DNA of 64,000 bases from VAZQ01 sp963816745. Lineage in GTDB: Bacteria > Pseudomonadota > Alphaproteobacteria > Rhizobiales > Xanthobacteraceae. Each line of letters begins with the position of its first letter. Within the stretch, counting starts at the first letter, position 1. This document shows, piece after piece, positions 48,550 to 57,750 of this stretch. The DNA is taken from contig CAWFLQ010000001.1 of the NCBI GenBank assembly GCA_963816745.1, positions 558,001 to 622,000 on the forward strand. The letters are read 5' to 3'. A program made the translations under genes and the position numbers. The notes beneath the pieces are model-generated. The model made no database searches and had not been told where the DNA came from. It saw nothing but the letters and a program-made list of their open reading frames with translations.

Positions 48550-49433
48550 TCACTTGCTCGGATTGGGGCTCTCGGTCGTTGCGACCCAGATGCCCACGAA
48601 GACCGCGACCAGCCCGACGATCAGGTTGAGCGTGATCGGCTCGTCCACGAGCCAGGCAGCCAGCAGCCCCGCCGCGATGGGGTTGACGGTCATGGTGTTG
48701 GCCACGCGCGTCGGCGTGGCCCGCTGCAGCGCCATGACCCAGAGAATGAACGCGAGCGCGCCGCCACCGATGCCCAGATAGATACCGGCGGTCCATTGCG
48801 GCGCACCGAAGTTCGCCAGCACGGCGACCGGTCGGTCAGCAGGCCCGCCAATATCAGAGCGGCCGCGCCGCACCCCATGCCGACTGCCAGAAATCCGAGC
48901 GCGCTCGATCGTTCGATGAACGGGCGGGACCAAACGTTGTAGAAGGCCATGCAGAGCACCGCGCCGGTCATGATCAGCTCGCCGCGCCACGCGCCTTCGG
49001 GGGCGGCCGACAAGCCGGACGCGAGGGCCGCGAAAACGCCGAGCACGGCGATGACGACACCGGCGGACTTGCGCGCCGTCAGCGGCTCGATGCCGAGGAG
49101 GGCGCCGACCACCATGGTCTGCAGCGGCAAGGTCGAGAGCGCGAGGCTCGCGCGTGCCGCCGTCGTGTAGCCGACTGCGATGTTGTAGAGGATGAAGAAC
49201 AGTCCGAAGAAGGCAATTCCGAGCGCCGCGACGGCGAGCCAATCGCTGCGCCGGGGCCACTGCACGCGGAGAATGAGCGCGATCGGCAGCACGCAGACGA
49301 AGCCGATTCCCCATCGCAGAATCGCGAGGGTGAGGGGATCGGCATTGCCGACGAGATAGCGCGTCACCGCGGCGGCCGTTCCGCCGAGGCTGCTCGAGAC
49401 GATGGCGATCAGCACCCCGAGCGTCTGGCTCAC
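48550..49433 (-). CDS. EamA/DMT-family transporter (frameshifted)
   Basis: About 294 residues in ten predicted membrane helices forming two EamA repeats: LGVLIAIVSSSLGGTAAAVT to ILRWGIGFVCVLPIALILRV, and GELIMTGAVLCMAFYNVWSR to TMTVNPIAAGLLAAWLVDEP. The Pro-containing NPIAAGLLAAW motif is usual for helix 9. The frame shifts near 48830. The start is GTG 49433, with CAGGAG about 6 bases upstream. Such proteins export or import amino acids or metabolites. It converges with the MetE-like gene. Confidence 0.87.
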
Positions 49434-49455
49434 GTCGGTCTCCTGCCGTGGCCGC

Positions 49456-49575
49456 GTAGGATGGGTGGAGCGCGCGTTTTCGCGCGCGATACCCATCATC
49501 TCTCTGCGAGCACAGGCGTTTCGATGGGTATCGCCATGGCGCGCCGAAGGCACGCCATGCCTCCACCCATCCTAC
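49456..49575. repeat. Nested inverted REP pair, GTAGGATGGGTGGAGC type
   Basis: A 120-base element with GTAGGATGGGTGGAG at the left and CTCCACCCATCCTAC at the right, and inner arms GCGATACCCATC / GATGGGTATCGC. Same outer GTAGG-N-TGGG design as the other elements but a distinct arm sequence. Its right end supplies the TAG stop of the lyase gene at 49572-49574. Confidence 0.85.
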
Positions 49576-50924
49576 CGCCGTTCGCGCGCCAGCACCCGGT
49601 CCACCATCTCGCCGGCTAGCCCGAGATAGCCCGCGGGGTCGCACATCTTGTCGATCTCGGCGCGCGTGAGGTGCTTGGAGATGTCGGCGTCCTTCGCCAG
49701 CAGGTCCGACCAGCGGCTCGCCGGTCGTCGCCACCTTGCGGCAGATGTCGTAGACGAGATCGTGGGCGCGCTGGCGTCCGAGATGGGGCCCGAGCCCCAT
49801 CATCACGGCCTCGGAGACGATCATGCCGTTGGTCATGTCGAGGTTGGCGCGCATGCGCGCGGCATCGACCTCGCAGCCCCTCCACCAGCAGCTTGGTCTG
49901 CTTCAGCGCACCCGACGACAGCAGGAAGATTTCCGGCAGCGAGATCCATTCGATCTCCCACGGCCCGGTGGAGCGCTCGTGGTCGGCGACCGCGGCTTCG
50001 AGCAGCGCGGCGACGTGCTGGCGCACCAGCGCGACGGTCGAGTGGATGTAGAGGCAGGAGACCGGGTTGCGCTTCTGCGGCATGGTGCTCGACGAGCCGC
50101 GCCCCTCGTGGAACGGCTCGTAGACCTCGGCCACTTCGGTCTGCATCAACAGCTTCACGTCCATGGAGATCTTGCCGAGCGTGCCGGTGACGAGCCCGAG
50201 GAAGCAGCCGACCTCGCCGATGCGGTCGCGCACGGTGTGCCAGGCGATCTCGGGCTGGCCGAGGCCGAGCTCCTTCATCAGCTCCGCCTGCACCTTCGAG
50301 GCCGTCGGCGCCGAGCGAGGCGAGCGTGCCGACCGCGCCGCCGAACTCGCCGACCAGCACGCGCGGGCGCAGCTGCGCGAGCCGTTCGCGGTGGCGCTGC
50401 ATCGCCGCGAGCAGCGCGGCGGTCTTGAAGCCGAAGGTCAGCGGCACCGCCTGCTGGAGGTTGCTGCGCCCCGCCATCGGCGTGTCGCGATGACGGCGTG
50501 ACAAGTCGGCCAGCGCCGCGGCGATCGCCTCCATGTCCTTCTCGACCAGCTCGAGCGCGGCGCGGATCTGCATGATCGCCGCGGTGTCGGTGATGTCCTG
50601 CGTGGTGGCGCCCCAGTGGCACCATTCGCCGAGACCGTCGGCGCAGAGGCCGACGATCTGCTGCACCACGCCCAGGATCGGATAGCCGATGCGCTCGGTC
50701 TGCTGCTTCAGGCGGGCGAGGTCGATGTTCTCGATCCGGCACTGCCGCACGATCTCCGTCGCGGCCTTCTCCGGAATGATGCCGAGGCGGGCCTGCGCGC
50801 GGGCGAGCGCCGCCTCGATCTCGAGGTAGTAGCCGGTGCGGGCCTCGTCGGAGAAGACGTGGCGCATCTCGGCCGTGCTGAAGATGTCGCGGAAGATCAC
50901 GGAATCGAGCGCGGTCGCGGTCAT
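49572..50924 (-). CDS. Fumarase/adenylosuccinate lyase-superfamily enzyme (PcaB/PurB-like; frameshifted)
   Basis: About 450 residues. Family blocks: DSVIFRDIFSTAEMRHVFSD, EWCHWGATTQDITDTAAIMQ (with the conserved ThrThr-Gln), GRSNLQQAVPLTFGFKTAAL, and the signature GRGSSSTMPQKRNPVSCLYI, whose flexible loop holds the catalytic Ser. The N-terminal part resembles 3-carboxy-cis,cis-muconate cycloisomerase. Shifts lie near 50310, 49875 and 49725. GGAG lies 6 bases before the ATG at 50924. The stop TAG falls in the end of a REP element. Placed behind the dioxygenase genes, it could act on a ring-cleavage product or a succinyl-amine adduct. Confidence 0.85.
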
Positions 50925-50938
50925 GAATTTCTCCAAAA

Positions 50939-51022
50939 AGCGAATAGCGAGTAGCGAATAGCAAATAGCAAATAGCGAAAGAGCGAGGAACCCTATTCGC
51001 TATTCGCTATTCGCTACTCGCT
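50939..51022. repeat. Inverted arrays of a 7-base repeat (GCGAATA)
   Basis: Six tandem heptamers on the plus strand (GCGAATA, GCGAGTA, GCGAATA, GCAAATA, GCAAATA, GCGAAAG) are followed after a short spacer by the inverse array (TATTCGC three times, then TACTCGC). Together they could form a long hairpin between the lyase and the dioxygenase beta subunit. The last heptamer overlaps the TAG stop of the beta subunit. Confidence 0.85.
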
Positions 51023-51610
51023 AGATCACAATGCTGGGATTGCGCAGGTTCTGGTCGCAGTCGATCAGGTTGACCTGCCGCGCCTGGATTTCCCAGCGGT
51101 CGCGCGGCTTTCGACGAAGCGGTGGCCGCACCAGCCGGAGAGATAGCGGGTGCCGTCGACGCGGAACTCGCTGATCAGGAAGTTCGAGCGCACCATGCGG
51201 GCGTCGCCCTGCTTGGCGGTGAACACCTCGACGTTGGAGATCATGCGCACGGTGCGCGACTTCGGCGCCTGCGACCAGGCATAGCCGGTGCGCAGCCGGT
51301 AGATGCGATCCTCCATGCGCCGGCGATCGTCGAAGGAGATCGCGATCTCGCGGCGCGGATCGCCGGCCTCCGGCGTGCCCGGCACCCAGTAGATGCATTC
51401 CGGCGCGTACATCGCCAGCCATTCGTCGAACCGGAGCTGGTCGAGCAGGCGCGCCTCCTTCTCGACCAGCATGCGGAAGCGATCGCGCTCGGACAGATCG
51501 TTGACGGCGAGCTCGTCGCGCTGCCAGTCGGTGAAGTTCTCGACCAGCTCGCGGTAGAACGCGTCGCTGACGTAGTAGGAGCTGAGCGAGGGATCGTGGG
51601 TGAGTTGCAT
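51021..51610 (-). CDS. Aromatic ring-hydroxylating dioxygenase beta subunit (frameshifted)
   Basis: About 195 residues of the small subunit family with the NTF2-like cone fold. Blocks: VEKEARLLDQLRFDEWLAMY, APECIYWVPGTPEAGDPRRE, DRRRMEDRIYRLRTGYAWSQ, SRTVRMISNVEVF and GHRFVESR. The frame shifts near 51112, and the tail QARQVNLIDCDQNLRNPSIV is then in register. The start is ATG 51610. It has no cofactor and builds the alpha3beta3 hexamer with the alpha subunit, whose gene lies upstream beyond a palindromic repeat. Confidence 0.9.
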
Positions 51611-51647
51611 GCTTGAACCTGTTATCCTCGTGTACGGTCTCCCTCCG

Positions 51648-51823
51648 CCCTCAGCCTGAGGGCGCGCTTGCAGCAATCATTCCGCAAGCTCGAAACTCAC
51701 GTGCGCGCGTCTCGAAGGATGGGGCGGCCCCCTTTGCGGCCCCATGCTTCGAGACGCATCGCAGCGCTGCGGCAAACGTGGAAACGCATGTGCGCGTGGC
51801 GCTGCGATGCTCCTCAGCATGAG
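51648..51823. repeat. Palindromic repeat pair, CCTCAGCATGAGG type, copy 1
   Basis: A 176-base element with outer arms CCCTCAGCCTGAGGGCGCGC and GCTCCTCAGCATGAGG and inner arms GCGTCTCGAAGGATGGGGCGG / CCCATGCTTCGAGACGC. It separates the dioxygenase alpha and beta genes and would be transcribed with them. A second copy lies at 56938-57098. Confidence 0.8.
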
Positions 51824-51834
51824 GCCGAGCCCGC

Positions 51835-53205
51835 TCACGGCTCGCGTTGAATCGCGAGCTTCGGCGATGCCTTCATCAGCCGTTTCCACTCCTTGATGTA
51901 TTCGCGCATGAACGCCTCGTCGGTGGCGGGCGCGGTGATGATGCCGTTGCTCGTCGGTCTTCACGCGGCCGGGAATGCCGAGCCCGCGATGCATGTAGAC
52001 CCACTCGTCCTCCATGGCACGCGAGCCCGCGCTGGATCTCCTCGAAATTGGCGAGGTCGTCGACCTCGCCGAAATTCGGGAACTGCTCCTGCGTGCGCAT
52101 GCGCAGCGCGTTGATCTCGTCGACCGCGCCGCCGAGCACGCCGTCCTCGTCGACCACCGCGGTGCCGTACCAGGTGACGTTGGTCTCGTCGACCGACACC
52201 GGCTCGAACACCTGGATGTGGTTGCCGAGCAGCGAGAAGTTCGGAAACACGTTGATGTTGACCGGCTCGGAGGAGGCGAGGTCGAGGATTTCCTCGGCCT
52301 TGGCGCCGAAGCGCCGGCGCAGCTCCTCGGCGTAGTGCTCGGTGCCCGGCGCGGGACCTTCCACCGCCCACAATCCGCCGGCGCGCTTCTCGATGTTCGG
52401 CCGCTTGTCCTTGAAGTGATGGCCGTTGCCCATATAGGCCATGTACATCGCCTTCGAGTCGGGCGAGCCCTTGTAGTAGGACATGCCCTTGTTGGCGACG
52501 TCGGCCTGGCGGTTCTCCATCTCCAGCAGCGAGCGGTGCGAGAACACGACGTGATAGCCGTCGCCGGAATTGTCGTAGGCGAGCTTCCAGTTGCCCTTGT
52601 ACTTGAGCCGGTTCGCCTCGCAGACCGCGATCTTGCCTTTGGGCTGGCGGTCGAGCCATTCGTCGATCGGCTTGGTGATGGCGCCGAGATAGTCGAGCAG
52701 CGACGGCGCATCGGGATTGAGCGTCGCGAAGATGAAGCCGCGATAGCTGTCGACGCGCGGCACCTGCGCGACGTTGAACTTCGCGTCCTTGAAGTCGCAG
52801 GCATAGCCGTCCGGCCACGGCACCGCGCGCAGCTTGCCGGTGTTGAGATAGCTCCAGCCGTGATAGGGGCAGGTGAAGATGCGCGCCGAGCCCTTCTCCT
52901 TGCGGCAGAGCGTGGTGCCGCGATGGGTGCAGCGGTTGAACAGCGCGCGGATTTTGCCGTTGCGAATCGCGCAGCAGGATGATCGGGCGCAGGCCCAGCC
53001 GCGTCGTGATGTAGTCGTCGTTCTTCGGGATCTGGCTCTCGTGGCCGAGATAGACCCAGACCGCGCCGAAGATGTTGGTCATCTCGGCCTGGAAGATCGC
53101 GGGATCGGTATAGATCAGGCGGTGGACGCGATCCTCCTGCACCAGCTCGTCCCAGTCGTAGAGGTCGGCACTTTCGATCCGGGATCCATTGATCTTGTCC
53201 AGCAT
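51835..53205 (-). CDS. Aromatic ring-hydroxylating dioxygenase alpha subunit (frameshifted)
   Basis: About 456 residues, the catalytic subunit. The N-terminal Rieske domain has NRCTHRGTTLC and FTCPYHGWSYL for the [2Fe-2S] ligands; the C-terminal domain has the mononuclear iron site in GNWKLAYDNSGDGYHVVFSH, with the bridging Asp and two His. Shifts lie near 52977, 52022 and 51955, and the tail ends AIQREP before TGA at 51835. The start is ATG 53205. No reductase or ferredoxin gene is in the window. The upstream gene encodes a glutamine-synthetase-like protein, as in aniline dioxygenase clusters; benzoate-type dioxygenases are the alternative. Confidence 0.9.
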
Positions 53206-53266
53206 GGCGTCAGTCCTTCACGGCGCGCGTCCTTGCTCGCACGGGCCATGCAGTAGATGCATCCGC

Positions 53267-54760
53267 TCAGAAAAAATCGAAATACTCGTTCTGCTCCCAG
53301 TCGGTCGGCTCGTCACCCGGTTCGACCCCGGCGTCCTTGCACCATTGTGCAAAGCGGCCGGCCTCGTTGCGCTTGAGCTTGAGGTAGTAGTCGATGAACA
53401 CCTCGCCGAGTTGCGTCGCGAAACAGCGGCTCGTGTTCCAGCGCATCGAGCGCCGCCGGCAGGCTCGCGGGCAGCATCGGCCGGTCGGCATTGTAGGGAT
53501 CGTCGTCCTGCGGTCCGGGATCGCGCTTGTTGTCGATGCCGTCGAGCCCGGCGACGATCTGCGACAGGATGTAGAGATAAGGATTGGCGGCCGGCTCGCC
53601 GATCCGGTTTTCGATCCGGGTGGCGGGATCGCCGGGCGCGCCCAGCACGCGCAGCATCACGCCGCGGTGGTCGTAGCACCAGGTGGCGCGGTCGGGCGCC
53701 AGCGAGTTCGGCCGGTAGCGGCGATAGCCGTTGACCGTCGGCGTCGCGAACACCGTCGCCGGCGCGGCGTATTTCAACAGGCCGCCGAGCCAGGCGCGGC
53801 CGAGCGGCGAGAGGCATTCGCTCGCGTGCTCGGGCATGAACAGGTTGCGCCCGCTCTTGCCGTCGACCAGCGACTGGTGCAGGTGCCAGCCGCTGGAGTA
53901 GTAGCCCTTGAGCGCGGGGCGGGCCATGAAGGTCGCGAGATAGCCCATCTGGCGGCAGATCTGGCGCGTCGCCGTGCGGAACAGCATCGCGTGGTCGGCG
54001 GCCTCCAGCGCCGGCCGCGCGGCGAAGGTGCATTCGAGCTGGCCCGGTCCCCACTCGTTCTCGATCGACCGCAGCGGCAGGCCGATCTTCTCGAAAGCCT
54101 CGGCGAGCGCAGACAGCACCGGCTGCATCAGGTCCATGTTGGATTCGGAGTGATAGGAGAAGCCGGGCTCGACCGGCGAGGTCCTGACCGGCCGCCCGCG
54201 CACGCCGGGCATGCCGATGTGCTCGTCGCCGAGCTGCTCGTCGGCGACGCGCGCGAGATACCACTCGATCTCGAGGCCGACCACGCAGCCCAGGCCCTTG
54301 TCGGCGAGCCGCTGCGAGATGCTTGCGCAGCAGCTGCCGCGGCGAGAAATGAAACGGCACGCCGCTGTCGAAATATTCGTCGCACAGGATCCAGCCGACG
54401 CCCGGCGCCCAGGGCAGCACGCGAAACGTCGCGGGATCCGGAACGATGACGAGATTGGGCGAGCCCGTCATCTCGTCGAGACCCATCCCGCCGCCGCGCG
54501 TGAACGAGGCGAAGATGCGGGCATTGGCGGAATCGAGCGTCGTGGTCGCGACGTTGATGTTGTGGCCGGTGTCGAGCGCGGCCGCGAAGGCCGGCACCGT
54601 CACCGCCTTGGCGCGCGATGCGCCGTGCGGATCGGCCCAGGCGAGCCGCACGAGATGCAGCTTGTCCGTCTCGACCCGGCGCTTGAGCTCCTCGGCTTGC
54701 CGCTCGCTGCTCATCCGTCCAGAGGCCGTGTTTTTCGATGAATCCGAGGGGCTTTGTCAC
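53267..54760 (-). CDS. Glutamine-synthetase-like ligase, possible gamma-glutamyl-amine synthetase (frameshifted)
   Basis: About 497 residues with the glutamine synthetase plan: N-terminal beta-grasp (LVRLAWADPHGASRAKAVTV), then the catalytic domain with VVGLEIEWYLARVADEQLGD, NEWGPGQLECTFAARPALEA, GYYSSGWHLHQSLVDGKSGR and TRIENRIGEPAANPYLYILS, which give the metal Glu, substrate and Arg sites. It is divergent from GlnA. A start at GTG 54760 gives TKPLGFIEKHGLWTDEQ; the frame then shifts near 54718 (one added C) into ERQAEELKRRVE, so ATG 54714 is probably not the true start. Further shifts lie near 54318 and 53420. It lies directly upstream of the dioxygenase alpha gene, suggesting glutamylation of an aromatic amine before ring attack. 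Confidence 0.85.
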
Positions 54761-54938
54761 CTGCAATGTCCGTGCACCGTGCGTCGAGGAGGCCGGACTG
54801 TAGATGATGGTGTCGCGGGCAATCCAGGATCATCGGCGGTACCTTGCGCGATGGTTGCGGCACCATTGACGCGGGATCGGCTTGCCGATTTGATCCGCGA
54901 TGCCGTGGTTGGGGGCTCAGAACGATGGGCGTGAGGGG

Positions 54939-55410
54939 ATGAGAATTCGCGCGCCGAAGGATTTCTGGGCCGGTGTGATGTTCGGCGGCTTCGCCGTGGT
55001 CGCGATCCTCGCCGCGCGCGGATATTCCCTCGGCACTGCCGGCAAGATGGGGCCGGGCTATTTTCCGCTGCTGCTGGGGGGCGTGCTCGGCGTCCTGGCC
55101 GCGATCCTGATCGGCCGCTCCGTCGTGCTCGACGGCGAGCCGCTGCCGCGCTTCCACGTCTTGCCGCTCGCGGTCATCGCCGTCGCCGTCTGCCTGTTCG
55201 GGCTTCTCGATCGAGCCGTTCGGCCTCGTCGTCGCGCTCGCCGTGCTGACGGTGCTGTCGGCCTGGGCCGGTCCGCAATTCCGCCTGCCCGAAGCGCTCG
55301 CGCTCACGGTCGCGCTCATCGTCTTTTCGGTCGGCGTCTTCGTCTATGCGCTCGGCCTACCGATTCCCATCTGGGCGACCGGTTGGCCGAGCAACTGGCC
55401 GAGCCTGTAG
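54939..55410 (+). CDS. tctB: TctB-family small permease subunit (frameshifted)
   Basis: About 157 residues with four membrane helices: DFWAGVMFGGFAVVAILAAR, YFPLLLGGVLGVLAAILIGR, LPLAVIAVAVCLFGLL and a last pair beginning FGLVVALAVLTVLSAWAG. The GTAGKMGPGYFPLLLG loop is the TctB signature. The frame shifts near 55210. The ATG at 54939 is preceded by GTGAGGGG. Its stop at 55410 is 6 bases before tctA. No tctC lies in this operon. Confidence 0.88.
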
Positions 55411-55416
55411 GTCGCG

Positions 55417-56922
55417 ATGGACGTCTTCTCCAATCTCGGCCTCGGCTTCGCCGTCGCGCTGACGCTGCAGAACGTCGCCTACTGCTTCCTCGGCGTGCTG
55501 CTCGGCACCGTCATCGGCGTGCTGCCCGGGATCGGCCCGGTGACGACGGTGGCGATGCTGCTGCCGATCTCGTTCACGCTGGCGCCGGAATCGGCGCTGA
55601 TCCTGCTCGCCGGCATCTATTACGGCGCGCAATACGGCGGCTCGACCACGGCCATCCTGGTCAACATCCCGGGCGAGGCATCGTCGGTCGTCACGACCAT
55701 CGACGGTCACCAGATGGCGCGTGCAGGGCCGCGCCGGCCCCGCGCTCGGCATCGCCGCCATCGGCTCGTTCTTCGCCGGCACGCGTCGCGACCTTGCTGA
55801 TCGCGGTGGCGGCGCCGCCGCTCGCGGCCGTCGCCCTGCAATTCGGCCCGGCGGAATATTTCTCGCTGATGGTGTGCGGCCTGGTCGCGGCGGTCGTGCT
55901 CGCGCACGGCTCGCTCGTCAAGGCGATCGCCATGGTGGTGCTCGGGCCTGCTGCTCGGCCTCGTCGGCACCGACGTGAACTCCGGCGCACGGCGCTTCGA
56001 CTTCGGCATGACCGGGCTCACCGACGGCGTCGAGTTCGTGGCGCTGTCGATGGCGATCTACGGCATCGCCGAGGTCGCCTACAATCTCGAGAAGAGCGCA
56101 GCAGACGAGCGTCGTGTCGGGCGCGGTCGGGCGGGTGTGGCCGAGCCTCGCGGATCTGCGCACTGCGCCGGCTGCGATCCTGCGCGGCACCGTGCTCGGC
56201 GCCATGCTCGGCGTGCTGCCGGGCGGCGGGGCGCTGCTGGCGTCGTTCGCGGCCTATACGCTCGAGAAGAACGTCGCGCGGCCGCCGCGCACGTTTCGGC
56301 CAGGGCGACATCCGCGGCGTCGCGGCGCCGGAATCCGCCAACAATGCGGGTGCGCAGACCTCGTTCATCCCGATGCTGACCTTGGGCATTCCCGGCAACC
56401 CGACCATGGCGATGATGATCGGCGCGCTGATGATCCACGGCATCGCGCCGGGCCCGCGCGTGATGACCGATCGTCCGGGCCTGTTCTGGGGCCTGATCGC
56501 CAGCATGTGGCTCGGCAATCTCATGCTGGTGGTCCTGAACCTGCCGCTGGTCGGATTGTGGGTGCGGCTGCTGCGGGTGCCGTACCGGCTGCTCTTCCCC
56601 GCCATCATCGTGTTCTGCTGCATCGGCGCCTACACCATCAACAGCAAGCCGTTCGACATCTCCGTGATGGCGTTCTTCGCGATCTTCGGCTACGTCGCGC
56701 TCAAGCTCGACTGCGAGCCGGCGCCGCTCATTCTCGGCTTCGTGCTCGGGCCGATGATGGAGGAGAACCTGCGCCGCGCGCTGCTGATCTCGCGCGGCGA
56801 TCCCATGGTGTTCCTGCAGGAGCCGATCAGCCTGGCGTTTCTGCTGGTGGCCGTGGGCCTGCTGGTCGTGATCGCCGCGCCCGCGATCCGCAAGCAAGCG
56901 CGAAGAGGCGTTGAAGGAGTAG
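55417..56922 (+). CDS. tctA: TctA-family large permease subunit (frameshifted)
   Basis: About 500 residues in twelve or so membrane helices. The TctA signatures are GVLPGIGPVTTVAMLLPISF, AGIYYGAQYGGSTTAILVNI followed by PGEASSVVTTIDGHQMAR, GAMLGVLPGGGALLASFAAY, ESANNAGAQTSFIPMLTLGI and NPTMAMMIGALMIHG. Shifts lie near 55725, 55790, 55948, 56110, 56300 and 56905. It is the transport channel of the tripartite tricarboxylate transporter. The likely end is KREEALKE then TAG at 56920-56922. It converges with the CoxG/amidase/flavoprotein operon. Confidence 0.9.
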
Positions 56923-56937
56923 GCCTGCGTCTCCCGG

Positions 56938-57098
56938 CCCTCATGCTGAGGAGCCGCGCGCAGGCGAGTCACGGCGCTCCCACGTTCGAATGCGCGCGGC
57001 GTCTCGAAGCATGGGGCCAGCCGCCCGCCTTCGAGACGCGCGCACGCACCACCGATCTTGCGGAAAGAGCGCGGGATGCGCGCTCCTCAGGCTGAGGG
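56938..57098. repeat. Palindromic repeat pair, CCTCAGCATGAGG type, copy 2
   Basis: A 161-base element with outer arms CCCTCATGCTGAGGAGC and GCTCCTCAGGCTGAGGG and inner arms GGCGTCTCGAAGCATGGGGC / CTTCGAGACGCGCGC. It resembles 51648-51823 in arms but not in spacer. It lies between the convergent tctA and CoxG-like genes. Confidence 0.8.
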
Positions 57099-57110
57099 CG
57101 GGTTGAGTCT

Positions 57111-57728
57111 TCACGGCCGCTTGAACAGGCCGCTGAACCAGCTCCAGATCACGTGCCACATCAGCGCGAAGCCCGAGATCGGTTGCCGCTGGCCGGCGCA
57201 GGCGTGGGCACGATCGACGGCGATGGCGGCGCGCGACGGCGAGGCGGTCGCGCACCGGCGCAGCCGCCGCGCCGTCCTGCGCGAGCTTGTCCTTCAGCGC
57301 CTTGGCGAACTGATTCATGATCTGCGTCGCGGTCGCCTGGATGATGCCGACGCCGCGGCCGTATTGCGCGACCGCGCCCGACAGCGTCAGGTTGGTGTGC
57401 ACCAGCACCTTGCGAGCCGCTGCCGGCCGGCTCCAGGCGGAACACCGACGCCGCATTGGCGCCGCCGCGGCCCTTGGCGTCGGTGCCTTGCGCCGACACG
57501 CGCGCGGTGTGCTTGGCGTCGTCGATCTCCTCGAACTTGACGATGCCGGCGAAGGTCAGCGCCACCGGCCCGAGCCGCACGCGCGATCCTGCCCTTGTAG
57601 GTGTCCTTGTCGACCACCTCGGTCAGCTCCGCGCCCGGCATGCAGGGCGCGATGCGCTCGATGTCGAGCAGCACCTTCCACGCCTGCGCCGGCGGCAGCG
57701 GCACCTCGAATGAATTGTCGAATTCCAT
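57111..57728 (-). CDS. CoxG-like SRPBCC-family protein (frameshifted)
   Basis: About 205 residues of the CO-dehydrogenase subunit G family, with the SRPBCC (START-like) fold. It begins MEFDNSFEVPLPPAQAWKVL, then IERIAPCMPGAELTEVVDKD and GPVALTFAGIVKFEEIDDAK, and later VHTNLTLSGAVAQYGRGVGI with GIIQATATQIMNQFAKALKD. A C-terminal tail with a hydrophobic anchor (ALMWHVIWSWFSGLF) would hold it at the membrane, as in CoxG. Several frame shifts lie near 57590, 57420 and 57230. It lies 22 bases after the amidase stop. No Cox large, medium or small subunit genes are here, so its partner is not CO dehydrogenase in this operon. Confidence 0.8.
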
Positions 57729-57750
57729 GACGCTTTACCTACGCGACGTC

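Noticed and set aside
50939..51022. CRISPR array
   Set aside because: The repeat unit is 7 bases with no spacers, and the array is inverted on itself. No cas gene is present.
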